Source: Streptomyces wuyuanensis (GTDB lineage: Bacteria; Actinomycetota; Actinomycetes; Streptomycetales; Streptomycetaceae). Taken from it: a stretch of DNA of 64,000 nt. Each line of letters begins with the position of its first letter. Within the stretch, counting starts at the first letter, position 1. The stretch is taken from NCBI RefSeq assembly GCF_900103455.1, contig NZ_FNHI01000005.1, positions 124,001 to 188,000 on the forward strand. The letters are read 5' to 3'. The notes beneath the pieces are model-generated. The model searched no databases. It saw only the letters and a program-made list of their open reading frames with translations, and was not told the DNA's origin. Below, piece after piece: positions 50,977-59,607 of this stretch. The translations under genes were made by a program, and so were the position numbers.

Positions 50977-51216
50977 ATGCCCGGTTCCACCACACTCGGC
51001 CCCGGCCACGGGGTCGACGCCATCGAGCATCCCGATGCGCAGCGACTCGCTTCCGTGATGAGGGAACTGCACCGGCTCCTGGAGGCGGCGGGACCTGACC
51101 GGATCACGGATCCGCAGGTCGCGGCGCTCTGCGGCGGCGAGGCGCACCGTCGCGAGGAGTTCACCGACTGGACGGGGCGGGTCGCCCACCGGCTGGAGAA
51201 GGCCACCGGGCACTAG
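50977..51216 (+). CDS. Small hypothetical protein, 79 residues
   Basis: Begins MPGSTTLGPGHGVDAIEHPDAQRLASVMRELHRLLEAAGP, and ends GEAHRREEFTDWTGRVAHRLEKATGH; soluble, helical, with no motif I recognise. A very strong GAGGAGG ribosome site at 50964-50970 and a terminator hairpin behind it support a real gene. Confidence 0.7.
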   Translation: MPGSTTLGPGHGVDAIEHPDAQRLASVMRELHRLLEAAGPDRITDPQVAALCGGEAHRREEFTDWTGRVAHRLEKATGH

Positions 51217-51229
51217 ACCGCCGCCCCGC

Positions 51230-51257
51230 GTGCCCCCGGCCGTCCGGCCGGGGGCAC
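51230..51257 (+). terminator. Terminator after the 79-residue gene
   Basis: Perfect 12-bp arms GTGCCCCCGGCC / GGCCGGGGGCAC, loop GTCC, 13 bp after the stop. Confidence 0.8.
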
Positions 51258-51287
51258 GGCCGTGTCCGGGCCCGCCTTTCCGATGGG

Positions 51288-51303
51288 ATTGGTCCAGACC
51301 CTT
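51288..51303. promoter_or_regulatory. Candidate DasR-responsive element (dre) at the pseudogene promoter
   Basis: ATTGGTCCAGACCCTT has GGTC-CA-GACC symmetry and matches the remembered dre consensus AGTGGTCTAGACCACT at 12 of 16 positions. It lies 76 bp upstream of the broken protease start. DasR sites commonly precede secreted chitinase genes. Confidence 0.45.
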
Positions 51304-51378
51304 GCCTTGATGATGTGGTCATGTCAAATTCTTCTGACGGTGCGTCCCCGCACGGAACCGTCGAAGGAGACCCCTCGC

Positions 51379-51692
51379 ATGAGACGCGCAATCCGTGTGC
51401 GCGCCGGTCGTCCGCTCTCCTCTCCCTCCGGAAGAGCGGCTCGACCACCAAGGTGACGAGCGGGACCATGACCGCCGTCAACGTGACGGTCAACTACAGC
51501 GACGGGCCGGTGTACGGCATGGTCCGGACGACCGCCTGCTCGGCCGGCGGCGACAGCGGCGGCGCCCACTTCGCGGGCGCGGTGGCCCTCGGCATCCACT
51601 CGGGCAGCTCGGGCTGCACCGGGGCGAACGGATTTGCGATCCACCAGCCGGTGCGTGAGGCACTGGCCGCGTACGGCGTCAACGTGTACTGA
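51379..51692 (+). pseudogene. Remnant of a secreted S1-family (streptogrisin-like) serine protease
   Basis: The C-terminal third of a chymotrypsin-fold protease is readable: KSGSTTKVTSGTMTAVNVTVNYSDGPVYGMVRTTACSAGGDSGGAHFAG...ALAAYGVNVY, with the catalytic serine in GGDSGG. The His and Asp halves are absent. A signal-peptide-like start (ATG at 51379, MRRAIRVRAG, good GAAGGAGA site) is in a different frame and stops at 51456. The simplest reading is an internal deletion that joined start and end out of frame. The 125-codon frame from 51315 reads through the end only by chance. Confidence 0.8.
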
Positions 51693-51868
51693 CGCGAAGG
51701 CCGGCACAGCCGGATCGGCCGGGGCGTCCCCGTCCCGGCCGAGCGGCCCGTCCGCCCGCCGGCCACGCAGCCGGCGGCGGCCCAACTCCCCCCGGAGGTG
51801 GCGGATTCCCGACGCTGCCACGGGCCTCGGAGGGGGCGCGGCCGCCCGCGCCTGACAGAGTTGCCCCT

Positions 51869-52426
51869 ATGACGGACACCACGACCGGGTCGCTCCGCAC
51901 GGCCCACACCTACCAGCTGTCCGAAGCGGCCCTCGGTGAGATCCGTGCCCTGCTCGACGCCGCCTTCGACGGCGACTTCCACGACGACGACTGGTCCCAC
52001 GGGCTCGGCGGCGTCCACGCCTTCGTCCGCGACCGGGAAGGCCTCGCCGCCCACGGCAGCGTGATCATGCGCCGGGTGGTGCACGGCGGACGCTCGTACC
52101 GCGTCGGCTACGTCGAGGCGGTCGCCGTCCGGGCCGACCGCCGGCGCCAGGGCCTGGGCGGGCGGGTGATGGGCGCGCTGGAGAGGGTGATCGACGGTGC
52201 GTACGAACTCGGGGCGCTCTCGGCCTCCGACGACGGCGCGGCGCTGTACCGCTCCCGAGGCTGGAAGCCGTGGCGCGGCCGGATCGAGGTGCTGGGCCCC
52301 GACGGCGTCGTCCCCCTCCCGGACGAGGAGGACTCCACGTTCCTCCGGCAGCCCCCCGGACTCCTTCTGCCGGATCCCGCGGCGACCTCCCTGCTCTTCG
52401 ACTGGCGGGACGGCGACGTCCTCTGA
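51869..52426 (+). CDS. AAC(2')-type aminoglycoside N-acetyltransferase
   Basis: 185 residues, GNAT fold. It closely follows the mycobacterial AAC(2')-I pattern as I remember it: AFDGDFHDDDWSHGLGGVHAFV, RRVVHGG, GYVEAVAVRADRRRQGLGGRVMGALE (acetyl-CoA loop RRQGLG), GAYELGALSASDDGAALYRSRGWKPWRG, and the end LLFDWRDGDVL. These enzymes acetylate the 2'-amino group of gentamicin- or kasugamycin-like sugars; chromosomal copies often have a house function. Activity on a given drug cannot be told from sequence. Confidence 0.85.
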   Translation: MTDTTTGSLRTAHTYQLSEAALGEIRALLDAAFDGDFHDDDWSHGLGGVHAFVRDREGLAAHGSVIMRRVVHGGRSYRVGYVEAVAVRADRRRQGLGGRVMGALERVIDGAYELGALSASDDGAALYRSRGWKPWRGRIEVLGPDGVVPLPDEEDSTFLRQPPGLLLPDPAATSLLFDWRDGDVL

Positions 52427-52733
52427 GCCGTCACCCGCCGGACGGACGGGCCCAGTTGAATCCTCGTCGCCCGCTGGTGGTAACGCGCCCGGACCGTCTC
52501 CGGACCCGCGGCTCCCACCTGCGGTTCTCCAAGATCGCGTCTCAGATAGTAGGAAGTCCGACTAACTGTGGAGACAGCGAGGCTCCGCTCCCTTACTTTT
52601 GTAGGAGCCGAACGTCTCGCTCGATCCAGCGAATGGCGGCCTGAGCCGGTGCCCGAGGCAGGCAACCCCTGCGGCCCGCTCCCCGCCCCTTCCGGCGCCT
52701 TCGATCGTTCCCGATCTCAAGGAGTCGACGACC
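52427..52733. other. 307-bp leader with palindrome and hairpin before a 48-residue gene
   Basis: No gene seen. It contains an 18-bp near-palindrome TAGTAGGA-AG-TCCGACTA (52547-52564, one mismatch) and a hairpin AGCGA-GGCTCC (52576-52586) / GGAGCC-(7 nt)-TCGCT (52604-52621) whose loop is unusually AT-rich (CCTTACTTTTGTA). Both read as regulatory elements of the small gene downstream. Confidence 0.5.
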
Positions 52734-52880
52734 ATGTCCGAGCAGACCCTTCTCCGTCGCCGTGTCCGTCACACGCCCCGCGTCAGCGAGTCCGACCGCA
52801 GGAGCGCCGCCGCGAACGCCGCCGCGGCCCTGCAGCGCGCCCTCGACCGCAGGGACAACGGCGGCGAGACCGGCCACTGA
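52734..52880 (+). CDS. 48-residue Arg/Ala-rich small protein
   Basis: MSEQTLLRRRVRHTPRVSESD followed by an Ala/Arg helix (RRSAAANAAAALQRALDRRDN) and GGETGH. CAAGGAG ribosome site 10 bp upstream of the ATG, and stop at 52878. Codon third positions are strongly G/C. I believe similar small genes precede leuB in other Streptomyces. Function unknown. Confidence 0.68.
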   Translation: MSEQTLLRRRVRHTPRVSESDRRSAAANAAAALQRALDRRDNGGETGH

Positions 52881-52947
52881 CCGGCGGAACCGGCCGGTGA
52901 CGCCCGGGGGTCACCGGCCCCCCGGCCCTTGCCTCGGGCGTTCCGGC

Positions 52948-53009
52948 CCGGTGCCGCAAGGCGCCGGAAGCAAGCGCCCCGGTGCGGCAAGGTGCAGGAA
53001 GGAAGCGCC
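52948..53009. repeat. 31-bp imperfect tandem repeat upstream of leuB
   Basis: Units 52948-52978 and 52979-53009 begin CCGGTGC(C/G)GCAAGG and share 27 of 31 bases. They occupy the 339-bp gap between the 48-residue gene and leuB, which shows no other gene. Confidence 0.8.
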
Positions 53010-53219
53010 TCGCCGCGCCGTCGTTCGTTCCCGATGTACGTCTCGGCCGTGGGTCCGCGTCGGGACGAAGCCCCGAGAACGCGGCGTCGGCATGCCCGGA
53101 TTCAGTACCGGCCGCCCGTGGTGAGGGCCGAGCCGGTGCGAGGGGTGGGGCGGACGCGCGATGCGTCCGCATGGTGGACATCGTGTGTCATTCGATGGGA
53201 CGCGGAGTACGGTGCGGAT

Positions 53220-54260
53220 ATGTCTCGCAGCCTCAATCTCGCAGTGATCCCCGGTGACGGCATCGGCCAGGAGGTCGTGGCCCAGGGCCTGAAGGTCCTC
53301 TCGGCCGTGCTCCCCCAGGATGTGAAGCTGGAGACGAAGGAGTACGACCTCGGCGCGAAGCGCTGGCACCGCACCGGCGAGACCCTGCCGGACGCGGAGC
53401 TCGACTCCCTCAGGGAGCACGACGCGATCCTCCTCGGGGCGATCGGCGACCCGTCCGTGCCCTCCGGCGTCCTGGAGCGGGGGCTGCTGCTGAAGCTGCG
53501 GTTCGCCTTCGACCACTACGTCAACCTGCGTCCGTCGAAGCTCTTCCCGAACACCGCGACCCCGCTGGCCGGCCGTCCCGAGATCGACTTCGTGGTGGTC
53601 CGCGAGGGCACCGAGGGCCCCTACACCGGCAACGGCGGCTCCCTGCGCACCGGTACGCCCGCGGAGGTCGCCACCGAGGTCAGCGTCAACACGGCGTACG
53701 GCGTGGAGCGGGTCGTCAGGGACGCGTTCGCGCGGGCCGACGCCCGTCCCCGCAAGAAGCTGACGCTGGTTCACAAGAACAACGTCCTCGTGTACGCGGG
53801 CCACATGTGGAAGAAGATCTTCGACCAGGTCGCCCGGGAGTACCCCGCGGTCACCACCGACTATCTGCACGTCGACGCCGCGACGATCTTCTTCGTCACC
53901 CAGCCGGAGCGCTTCGACGTCATCGTCACCGACAACCTTTTCGGTGACATTCTCACGGACCTCGCCGCTGCCGTGACCGGCGGTATCGGCCTGGCCGCGT
54001 CCGGGAACATCAACCCGACGGGTGAATTCCCGTCGATGTTCGAGCCCGTCCACGGCTCCGCTCCCGACATCGCCGGCACGGGCAAGGCCGACCCCACGGC
54101 CACGGTCCTGTCGGTCGCCCTCCTCCTGCGCCACCTCGGTCACGAGGCCGAGGCCGTCCGTATCGAGGACGCCGTCGCCGCCGATCTGGCGGACCGGGAC
54201 GGCACCCCCCGCACCACAGACGAGATCGGCGACGCGCTCGCCGTACGAGTAGCGGGCTGA
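53220..54260 (+). CDS. leuB: 3-isopropylmalate dehydrogenase
   Basis: 346 residues. NAD-dependent oxidative decarboxylation in leucine synthesis. [100 protein letters not shown] and [18 protein letters not shown], the IPMDH signature. Shorter and more divergent than the enteric type but with all active-site blocks. ATG at 53220. Confidence 0.95.
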   Translation: MSRSLNLAVIPGDGIGQEVVAQGLKVLSAVLPQDVKLETKEYDLGAKRWHRTGETLPDAELDSLREHDAILLGAIGDPSVPSGVLERGLLLKLRFAFDHYVNLRPSKLFPNTATPLAGRPEIDFVVVREGTEGPYTGNGGSLRTGTPAEVATEVSVNTAYGVERVVRDAFARADARPRKKLTLVHKNNVLVYAGHMWKKIFDQVAREYPAVTTDYLHVDAATIFFVTQPERFDVIVTDNLFGDILTDLAAAVTGGIGLAASGNINPTGEFPSMFEPVHGSAPDIAGTGKADPTATVLSVALLLRHLGHEAEAVRIEDAVAADLADRDGTPRTTDEIGDALAVRVAG

Positions 54261-54273
54261 CCTGTCGACTCTC

Positions 54274-54308
54274 GAAGCCGCCGGGTCGCACACGCACCCG
54301 GCGGCTTC
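54274..54308 (+). terminator. Terminator of leuB
   Basis: Perfect 13-bp arms GAAGCCGCCGGGT / ACCCGGCGGCTTC, 9-nt loop, followed by TCCT, 14 bp after the stop. The rest of the 250-bp gap holds the ilvE promoter, with a GATAAT element near 54386 as a weak -10 candidate. Confidence 0.85.
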
Positions 54309-54513
54309 TCCTGTGCGGCCTCCGGGTGCCACCATCAAGCCATGGGCCGCAGTCCACGCTGTTCCGTCCCGGCCCCCACGCACTGCGATAATCGGACGTG
54401 GGGCCGCTTCATGCGGGGAAGCTCGGACGTCCTAGTACAGCCGTACGCAGGGCGAGCAGACGTACAGACGTGAGCGCGGTCCGTCACAAACAAACGGTGA
54501 AGGACACGCAGAC

Positions 54514-55602
54514 ATGACGACGCCCTCGATCGAGCTCAAGCCCTCCTCGACCCCGCTGTCCGACGCGGAGCGCGAGGCGATCCTGGCCAACCCGGGATTC
54601 GGCCGCCACTTCACCGATCACATGGTGACGGTCAAGTGGACGGAGGGGCGCGGCTGGCACGACGCCCAGCTGACCCCGTACGCGCCGCTGTCGATCGACC
54701 CGGCCAACATGACCCTGCACTACGCGCAGGAGATCTTCGAGGGGCTGAAGGCCTACCGCAGGCCCGACGGTTCGGTCGCCACCTTCCGGCCCGACGCGAA
54801 CGCCCGGCGCTTCCAGCTCTCCGCCCGCCGCCTGGCCATGCCGGAACTGCCGGTCGAGACGTTCATCGACGCCTGCGACGCCCTGGTCCAGCAGGACAAG
54901 GCGTGGGTCCCGGAGCACGGCGGCGAGGCCTCGCTCTACCTGCGTCCGTTCATGTTCGCCAACGAGGTGGGCCTGGGCGTCCGTCCGGCCAACGAGTACC
55001 TGTTCATCGTCATCGCCTCGCCGGCGGGCCCGTACTTCCCGGGCGGCGTCAAGCCCGTCTCGGTCTGGCTGTCGGAGAACTACGTCCGCGCCGTCCCCGG
55101 CGGCATGGGCTTCGCCAAGACCGGCGGCAACTACGCCGCCTCCCTCCTCGCGCAGGCCGAGGCGGCCGCCAAGGGCTGCGACCAGGTCGTCTGGCTCGAC
55201 GCCCTGGAGCACAGGACCGTCGAGGAGATGGGGGGAATGAACCTGTACTTCGTGTACGGGGACAAGATCGTCACGCCCGAGCTCACCGGTTCGCTGCTCG
55301 CCGGCATCACCCGTGACTCGCTGCTCTCGCTCGCCCGCGACCTCGGCTACGAGTCCGCGGAGGGCAGGATCACCACCGACCAGTGGAAGCGCGACACCGA
55401 GAACGGCAGCCTCACCGAGGTCTTCGCCTGCGGCACCGCCGCCGTCATCACGCCCGTCGGCACGGTCAAGTCCACCGGCGGCGAGTGGACCCAGTCCAAC
55501 GGTGAGCCGGGCAAGGTCACCATGGAACTGCGCAAGGCCCTCCTGGACATCCAGACCGGCAAGGCCGAGGACAAGCACGGCTGGATGCACGAGCTCGGCT
55601 GA
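54514..55602 (+). CDS. ilvE: Branched-chain amino acid aminotransferase
   Basis: 362 residues, PLP fold type IV, the eukaryote-like BCAT form. [29 protein letters not shown] lysine in [30 protein letters not shown], and the [10 protein letters not shown] phosphate loop. Transfers amino groups between glutamate and the Val/Leu/Ile oxoacids. GAAGGA lies 10 bp ahead of the ATG. Confidence 0.95.
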   Translation: MTTPSIELKPSSTPLSDAEREAILANPGFGRHFTDHMVTVKWTEGRGWHDAQLTPYAPLSIDPANMTLHYAQEIFEGLKAYRRPDGSVATFRPDANARRFQLSARRLAMPELPVETFIDACDALVQQDKAWVPEHGGEASLYLRPFMFANEVGLGVRPANEYLFIVIASPAGPYFPGGVKPVSVWLSENYVRAVPGGMGFAKTGGNYAASLLAQAEAAAKGCDQVVWLDALEHRTVEEMGGMNLYFVYGDKIVTPELTGSLLAGITRDSLLSLARDLGYESAEGRITTDQWKRDTENGSLTEVFACGTAAVITPVGTVKSTGGEWTQSNGEPGKVTMELRKALLDIQTGKAEDKHGWMHELG

Positions 55603-55651
55603 CCGACCCGCCCCACCAGGCGCAGCGAGCGCCCCGTCCCAGCGGGCGCAG

Positions 55652-55685
55652 GAACCGCGCGGCCCCCGTCCGGGCCGCGCGGTTC
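55652..55685 (+). terminator. Terminator of ilvE
   Basis: Perfect 14-bp arms GAACCGCGCGGCCC / GGGCCGCGCGGTTC, 6-nt loop, followed by TCCGTTTTCC, 49 bp after the stop. Confidence 0.88.
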
Positions 55686-55809
55686 TCCGTTTTCCGACGG
55701 CGCCGGGCACGGGTCGGACCGGCGTCGGACTCTCCCACCCGTCGGACACGCTTTTCGAGTGTTGCTCAAAGATCGGCTGGCGTTCTTGGTGCTGCCCCCG
55801 TGTCAATGC

Positions 55810-55838
55810 TTCCCGATCAGAGGTATCAAGGTTAGAGT
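55810..55838 (+). promoter_or_regulatory. Candidate promoter of the urease operon
   Basis: TTCCCG (55810-55815), 17 bp, TAGAGT (55833-55838), about 90 bp before the ureAB start. The -10 is a common Streptomyces form; the -35 is weak. Confidence 0.4.
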
Positions 55839-55928
55839 GGCGTTCGAACATCTGGAGTCGGACCGTGAGATTCCGAAAGCGATGCATCCAGTGGGAGGGC
55901 CGGGTGGGCCCCAGGGAGGCGTGGTGAC

Positions 55929-56720
55929 GTGCGACTGACCCCGACCGAGCGGGACCGGCTGCTGCTGTTCGGTGCGGCCGAACTGGCCCGGGCCCGGCGT
56001 GCCCGAGGGCTGAAGCTCAATGTCCCCGAAGCGACCGCCCTGATCGCCGACACGGTCTGCGAGGCGGCCCGGGACGGCCGCCGGCTCGCCGAGGCCGTCG
56101 AGGCGGCCCGCTCCGTGCTCGGCCCCGAGGACGTCCTCCCGGGAGTCGCCGACGTGGTCACCGAGGTCCATGTCGAGGCCGTCTTCGACGACGGCTCACG
56201 GCTCGCCGTCGTCTCCGACCCCATCGGCGACGGCAGCCTCGACGGCTCGGCGCCCGGCGCCGTGCTGCCCGGACCTGCGGATGCCGAGCCCGAGCCGGCA
56301 CTGCGCCTCACGGTGCGCAACACCGCGGCCGTGCCCGTCAGCGTCACCTCCCACTTCCACTTCTTCGAGGCCAATCCGAGGCTCGACTTCGACCGGGCCG
56401 CGGCCTACGGCATGCGGCTCTGCGTTCCCGCCGGCTCGTCCGTCCGCTTCGGCCCGGGCGACGAGGCCGAGGTCGGGCTCGTGCCGATCGGCGGCGACCG
56501 CGTCGCCATCGGCTTCGCGGGCCTGGTCGACGGCCCGCTCGACGCTCCCGGAGCGAAGGCCGAGGCCCTGCGCCGCGCCGCCGCCTGCGGCTACCGCGGC
56601 GCCGGCGGCCGGCCGGAAGCGGCTCCGCAGGAACCGGCCCCGCACGACCCCGCCGGGCTGCACCCCGCCCCGCGGGAATCCCGACAGCAGGCGCCCTGCC
56701 GACCGGAGGAGGACCGATGA
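55929..56720 (+). CDS. ureAB: Fused urease gamma-beta subunit
   Basis: 263 residues. The gamma part (1-100): LTPTERDRLLLFGAAELARARRARGLKLNVPEATALIADTVCEAARDGR. The beta part (about 110-225): RLTVRNTAAVPVSVTSHFHFFEANPRLDFDRAAAYGMRLCVPAGSSVRFGPGDEAEV. These are separate proteins in most ureases and fused in some lineages. The last 35 residues are a Pro-rich tail. GTG start; overlaps ureC by ATGA. No ureD/E/F/G is found anywhere in the window. Confidence 0.9.
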   Translation: MRLTPTERDRLLLFGAAELARARRARGLKLNVPEATALIADTVCEAARDGRRLAEAVEAARSVLGPEDVLPGVADVVTEVHVEAVFDDGSRLAVVSDPIGDGSLDGSAPGAVLPGPADAEPEPALRLTVRNTAAVPVSVTSHFHFFEANPRLDFDRAAAYGMRLCVPAGSSVRFGPGDEAEVGLVPIGGDRVAIGFAGLVDGPLDAPGAKAEALRRAAACGYRGAGGRPEAAPQEPAPHDPAGLHPAPRESRQQAPCRPEEDR

Positions 56721-58408
56721 CGGGCATCGACCCGCACGAGTACGCGAGCGTGCACGGCCCGCGCGCCGGGGACCGGGTGGTCCTCGGCGACTCCGGCCTG
56801 GTCGTCCGTGTCGAGTCCGATTCGCAGAAGCCCGGGGACGAGTTCCTCGCGGGCTTCGGCAAGACCGCCCGCGACGGGCTGCACCTCAAGGCGGCCGCCG
56901 TCCGCGACACCTGCGACGTGGTCATCAGCAACGTGCTCGTCATCGACGCCGTCCAGGGCATTCGCAAGGCGTCCGTCGGCATCCGCGAGGGCCGCGTCTC
57001 CGGCATCGGCCGCGCCGGCAATCCGGACACCCTCGACGGCGTCGACGTCGTCGTCGGGACCGGCACGACGATCGTCTCCGGCGAAGGGCTCATCGCCACC
57101 GCCGGTGCCGTGGACACCCATGTCCACCTGCTCTCGCCGCGGGTGATGGAGGCGTCGCTCGCCTCCGGCGTCACGACGATCATCGGGCAGGAGTTCGGCC
57201 CGGTCTGGGGCGTCGGCGTCAACTCCCCGTGGGCGCTCAAGCACGCCTTCGGCGCCTTCGACGCCTGGCCCGTCAACGTCGGCTTCCTGGCCCGCGGCTC
57301 GTCCTCCGGCGAGGCCCCGCTCGTCGAGGCGCTCGCGGAGGGCGGCGCGTCCGGTTTCAAGGTCCACGAGGACATGGGCGCCCACACCCGCGCGCTCGAC
57401 ACCGCCCTGCGGGTGGCCGAGGAGTACGACGTCCAGGTCGCCCTGCACAGCGACGGCCTCAACGAATGCCTGTCCGTCGAGGACACCCTGAAGGTCCTCG
57501 AGGGCCGGACCATCCACGCCTTCCACATCGAGGGCTGCGGCGGGGGACACGTACCGAACGTGCTCAGAATGGCGGGCGTGCCGAACGTCATCGGCTCCTC
57601 CACCAACCCCACCCTCCCCTTCGGCCGGGACGCGGTCGCCGAGCACTACGGGATGATCGTCTCCGTACACGACCTCAAGACCGACCTGCCCGGCGACGCG
57701 GCCATGGCCCGGGACCGGATCCGCGCCGGGACGATGGGGGCCGAGGACGTGCTGCACGACCTCGGAGCGATCGGCATCACCTCCTCCGACGCCCAGGGCA
57801 TGGGCCGCGCGGGCGAGACCGTGCGGCGCACCTTCGCCATGGCCGGGAAGATGAAGGCCGAGCGGGGCCCCCTGGAGGGCGACGGCGCGCACGACGACAA
57901 CGCGCGCGTCCTGCGGTACATCGCCAAACTGACCGTCAACCCGGCGATCGCCCACGGCCTTTCGCACGAGATCGGCTCGATCGAGCCGGGCAAGCTCGCC
58001 GACATCGTGCTCTGGAAGCCCCAGTTCTTCGGTGCGAAGCCGCAGCTGGTGCTGAAGTCGGGCTTCCCGGCGTACGGGGTGACCGGCGACCCGAACGCGG
58101 CGACCGACACCTGCGAACCGCTCGTCCTCGGACCGCAGTTCGGGGCGCACGGCGCGACCCCCGCCGAGATCTCCGTGGCGTTCGTGTCCCAGGCCGCGGC
58201 CGCTCTCGGCAGCGACTCCTTGCCCACGCGCAGGCGCCGGGTCGGGGTGCGCGGCACCCGCGGCATCGGCCCCGGCAACCTGCTCCTCAACTCGCGCGTC
58301 GGTGACGTGGCCGTGGACGCGCACAGCGGACTCGTCACGCTCGACGGCGATCCGCTGCGCTCCGATCCGGTGGAGTCCATGTCCCTGAACCGCCTGTACT
58401 TCCTCTGA
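56717..58408 (+). CDS. ureC: Divergent urease alpha subunit
   Basis: 563 residues. The nickel ligands align: H135 and H137 (VDTHVHL), K215 for carbamylation with H217 (GFKVHEDMG), H244 (ALHSDGLNE), H270 (HAFHIEGCGGGH) and D358 (TSSDAQGMG); the catalytic histidine is H318 and arginine R334. The mobile-flap cysteine next to it, C319 in Klebsiella, is V317 here (SVHDL in place of VCHHL), and the GGGTGP loop is altered. Such alpha subunits form a second, accessory-less urease group in Streptomyces. Ureolysis is likely but not certain. Confidence 0.88.
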   Translation: MTGIDPHEYASVHGPRAGDRVVLGDSGLVVRVESDSQKPGDEFLAGFGKTARDGLHLKAAAVRDTCDVVISNVLVIDAVQGIRKASVGIREGRVSGIGRAGNPDTLDGVDVVVGTGTTIVSGEGLIATAGAVDTHVHLLSPRVMEASLASGVTTIIGQEFGPVWGVGVNSPWALKHAFGAFDAWPVNVGFLARGSSSGEAPLVEALAEGGASGFKVHEDMGAHTRALDTALRVAEEYDVQVALHSDGLNECLSVEDTLKVLEGRTIHAFHIEGCGGGHVPNVLRMAGVPNVIGSSTNPTLPFGRDAVAEHYGMIVSVHDLKTDLPGDAAMARDRIRAGTMGAEDVLHDLGAIGITSSDAQGMGRAGETVRRTFAMAGKMKAERGPLEGDGAHDDNARVLRYIAKLTVNPAIAHGLSHEIGSIEPGKLADIVLWKPQFFGAKPQLVLKSGFPAYGVTGDPNAATDTCEPLVLGPQFGAHGATPAEISVAFVSQAAAALGSDSLPTRRRRVGVRGTRGIGPGNLLLNSRVGDVAVDAHSGLVTLDGDPLRSDPVESMSLNRLYFL

Positions 58409-58460
58409 GTCCGCCCGAGTTCCCGAGACCCGCTCCGAACCCTCAGCACAAGGACCTGTG

Positions 58461-59480
58461 ATGACGTTCCGCATGCCGCCCGAGTGGGCCCCGCACGAGC
58501 GCACCTGGATGGCCTGGCCCGGCCCCAACCCGACCTTCACAGACGACCGTGAACTCGCCGAGGCACGTGCGGCCTGGGCCGCCGTCGCCCGTGCCGTACG
58601 CCGCTACGAGCCGGTCACCATGGTGGTGGGCCCGGGGCAGTCGGAGGGCGCGCGCGAACTGCTGGGCGCCGAGGTCGAGATCGTGGAGCGCGAGCTGGAC
58701 GACGCGTGGATGCGGGACATCGGCCCGACCTTCGTCACCGACGGCGAGGGCGGTCTCGCCGCCGTGGACTGGGTGTTCAACGGCTGGGGCGGCCAGGGCT
58801 GGGCCCGGTGGGAGCACGACTCGAAGATCGCCCGCCATGTGGCCGACCTGGCGGGAGTCCCCGTCCTCCCCTCGGCGCTCGTCAACGAGGGCGGCGCGAT
58901 CCACGTCGACGGCGAGGGAACGGTGCTGCTGACCGACACCGTGCAGCTCGGCGCCGGGCGCAATCCCGAGTGGACGCGCGAGCAGGTCGAGGCGGAGATC
59001 CACGCCAGGCTCGGCACGAGCAAGGCGATCTGGCTGCCGCACGGGCTGACCGGCGACTACGGCAGGTACGGCACACAGGGGCACGTCGACATCGTCGCGG
59101 CGTTCGCCCGGCCCGGTGTGGTCCTCGTCCACAGCCAGAAGGATCCGGCCCACCCGGACCACGAGCGTTCCAGGACGTACGCGGAGATCCTGCGCGGCCG
59201 GACGGACGCCCGCGGCCGCACGCTGGAGGTCGTGGAGGTCCCGGCCCCGACCGTGCTCAAGGACGAGGACGGGGAGTGGGTCGACTACTCGTACATCAAC
59301 CACTACCTCTGCAACGGGGGAGTGGTGCTGTGCACCTTCGACGACCCGAACGACGAGATCGCGGCCGGGATCTTCCGCCGCCTCTTCCCGGAGCGGACGG
59401 TGACCCCGGTCGACGCCCGCACGATCTTCGCGGGCGGCGGGGGCATCCACTGCATCACCCAGCAGCAGCCGAAGGTCTGA
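58461..59480 (+). CDS. aguA: Agmatine deiminase family protein
   Basis: 339 residues, penta-propeller guanidine-modifying fold. Motifs: PPEWAPHERTWMAWP, DDAWMRDIGPTFV, FNGWGGQ, NEGGAIHVDGEGT, TQGHVDIVA and the nucleophile C331 in GGGGIHCITQQ. Hydrolyses agmatine to N-carbamoylputrescine and ammonia. ATG at 58461 with AAGGA 6 bp upstream; GTG at 58458 is adjacent. It follows ureC by 52 bp on the same strand, a nitrogen-release cluster. Confidence 0.9.
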   Translation: MTFRMPPEWAPHERTWMAWPGPNPTFTDDRELAEARAAWAAVARAVRRYEPVTMVVGPGQSEGARELLGAEVEIVERELDDAWMRDIGPTFVTDGEGGLAAVDWVFNGWGGQGWARWEHDSKIARHVADLAGVPVLPSALVNEGGAIHVDGEGTVLLTDTVQLGAGRNPEWTREQVEAEIHARLGTSKAIWLPHGLTGDYGRYGTQGHVDIVAAFARPGVVLVHSQKDPAHPDHERSRTYAEILRGRTDARGRTLEVVEVPAPTVLKDEDGEWVDYSYINHYLCNGGVVLCTFDDPNDEIAAGIFRRLFPERTVTPVDARTIFAGGGGIHCITQQQPKV

Positions 59481-59531
59481 CCCGGTGCCCGCCCGCACGG
59501 CCGGCACCGCCCGCGCCGGGGTGCCCCGGGA

Positions 59532-59575
59532 GTGGCGGCCCGCCGGTATGCCCCGGGGCCGCCACCGGGTCGCCG
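59532..59575 (+). terminator. Hairpin after agmatine deiminase
   Basis: Perfect 10-bp arms GTGGCGGCCC / GGGCCGCCAC with a 24-nt loop, 51 bp after the stop and just ahead of the TetR gene promoter. Confidence 0.55.
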
Positions 59576-59587
59576 GGGGATCGGGTA

Positions 59588-59607
59588 GAACGTACGGGTG
59601 AACGTTC
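59588..59607. promoter_or_regulatory. Inverted repeat over the TetR gene start
   Basis: GAACGT-(8 bp)-ACGTTC spans the GTG start at 59598. A TAGAAC -10 element (59586-59591) overlaps its left arm, implying a leaderless message and autoregulation. Confidence 0.5.

Noticed and set aside
51315..51692. 125-codon frame as an intact small secreted protein
   Set aside because: No signal peptide in frame; only the last third matches serine proteases and the catalytic His and Asp are missing.
54342..54482. Short frame starting ATGGGCCGCAGT upstream of ilvE, with Val-Leu-Val, as a leader peptide
   Set aside because: No ribosome site and no terminator with a T run follows it, unlike the ilvB and cimA leaders.
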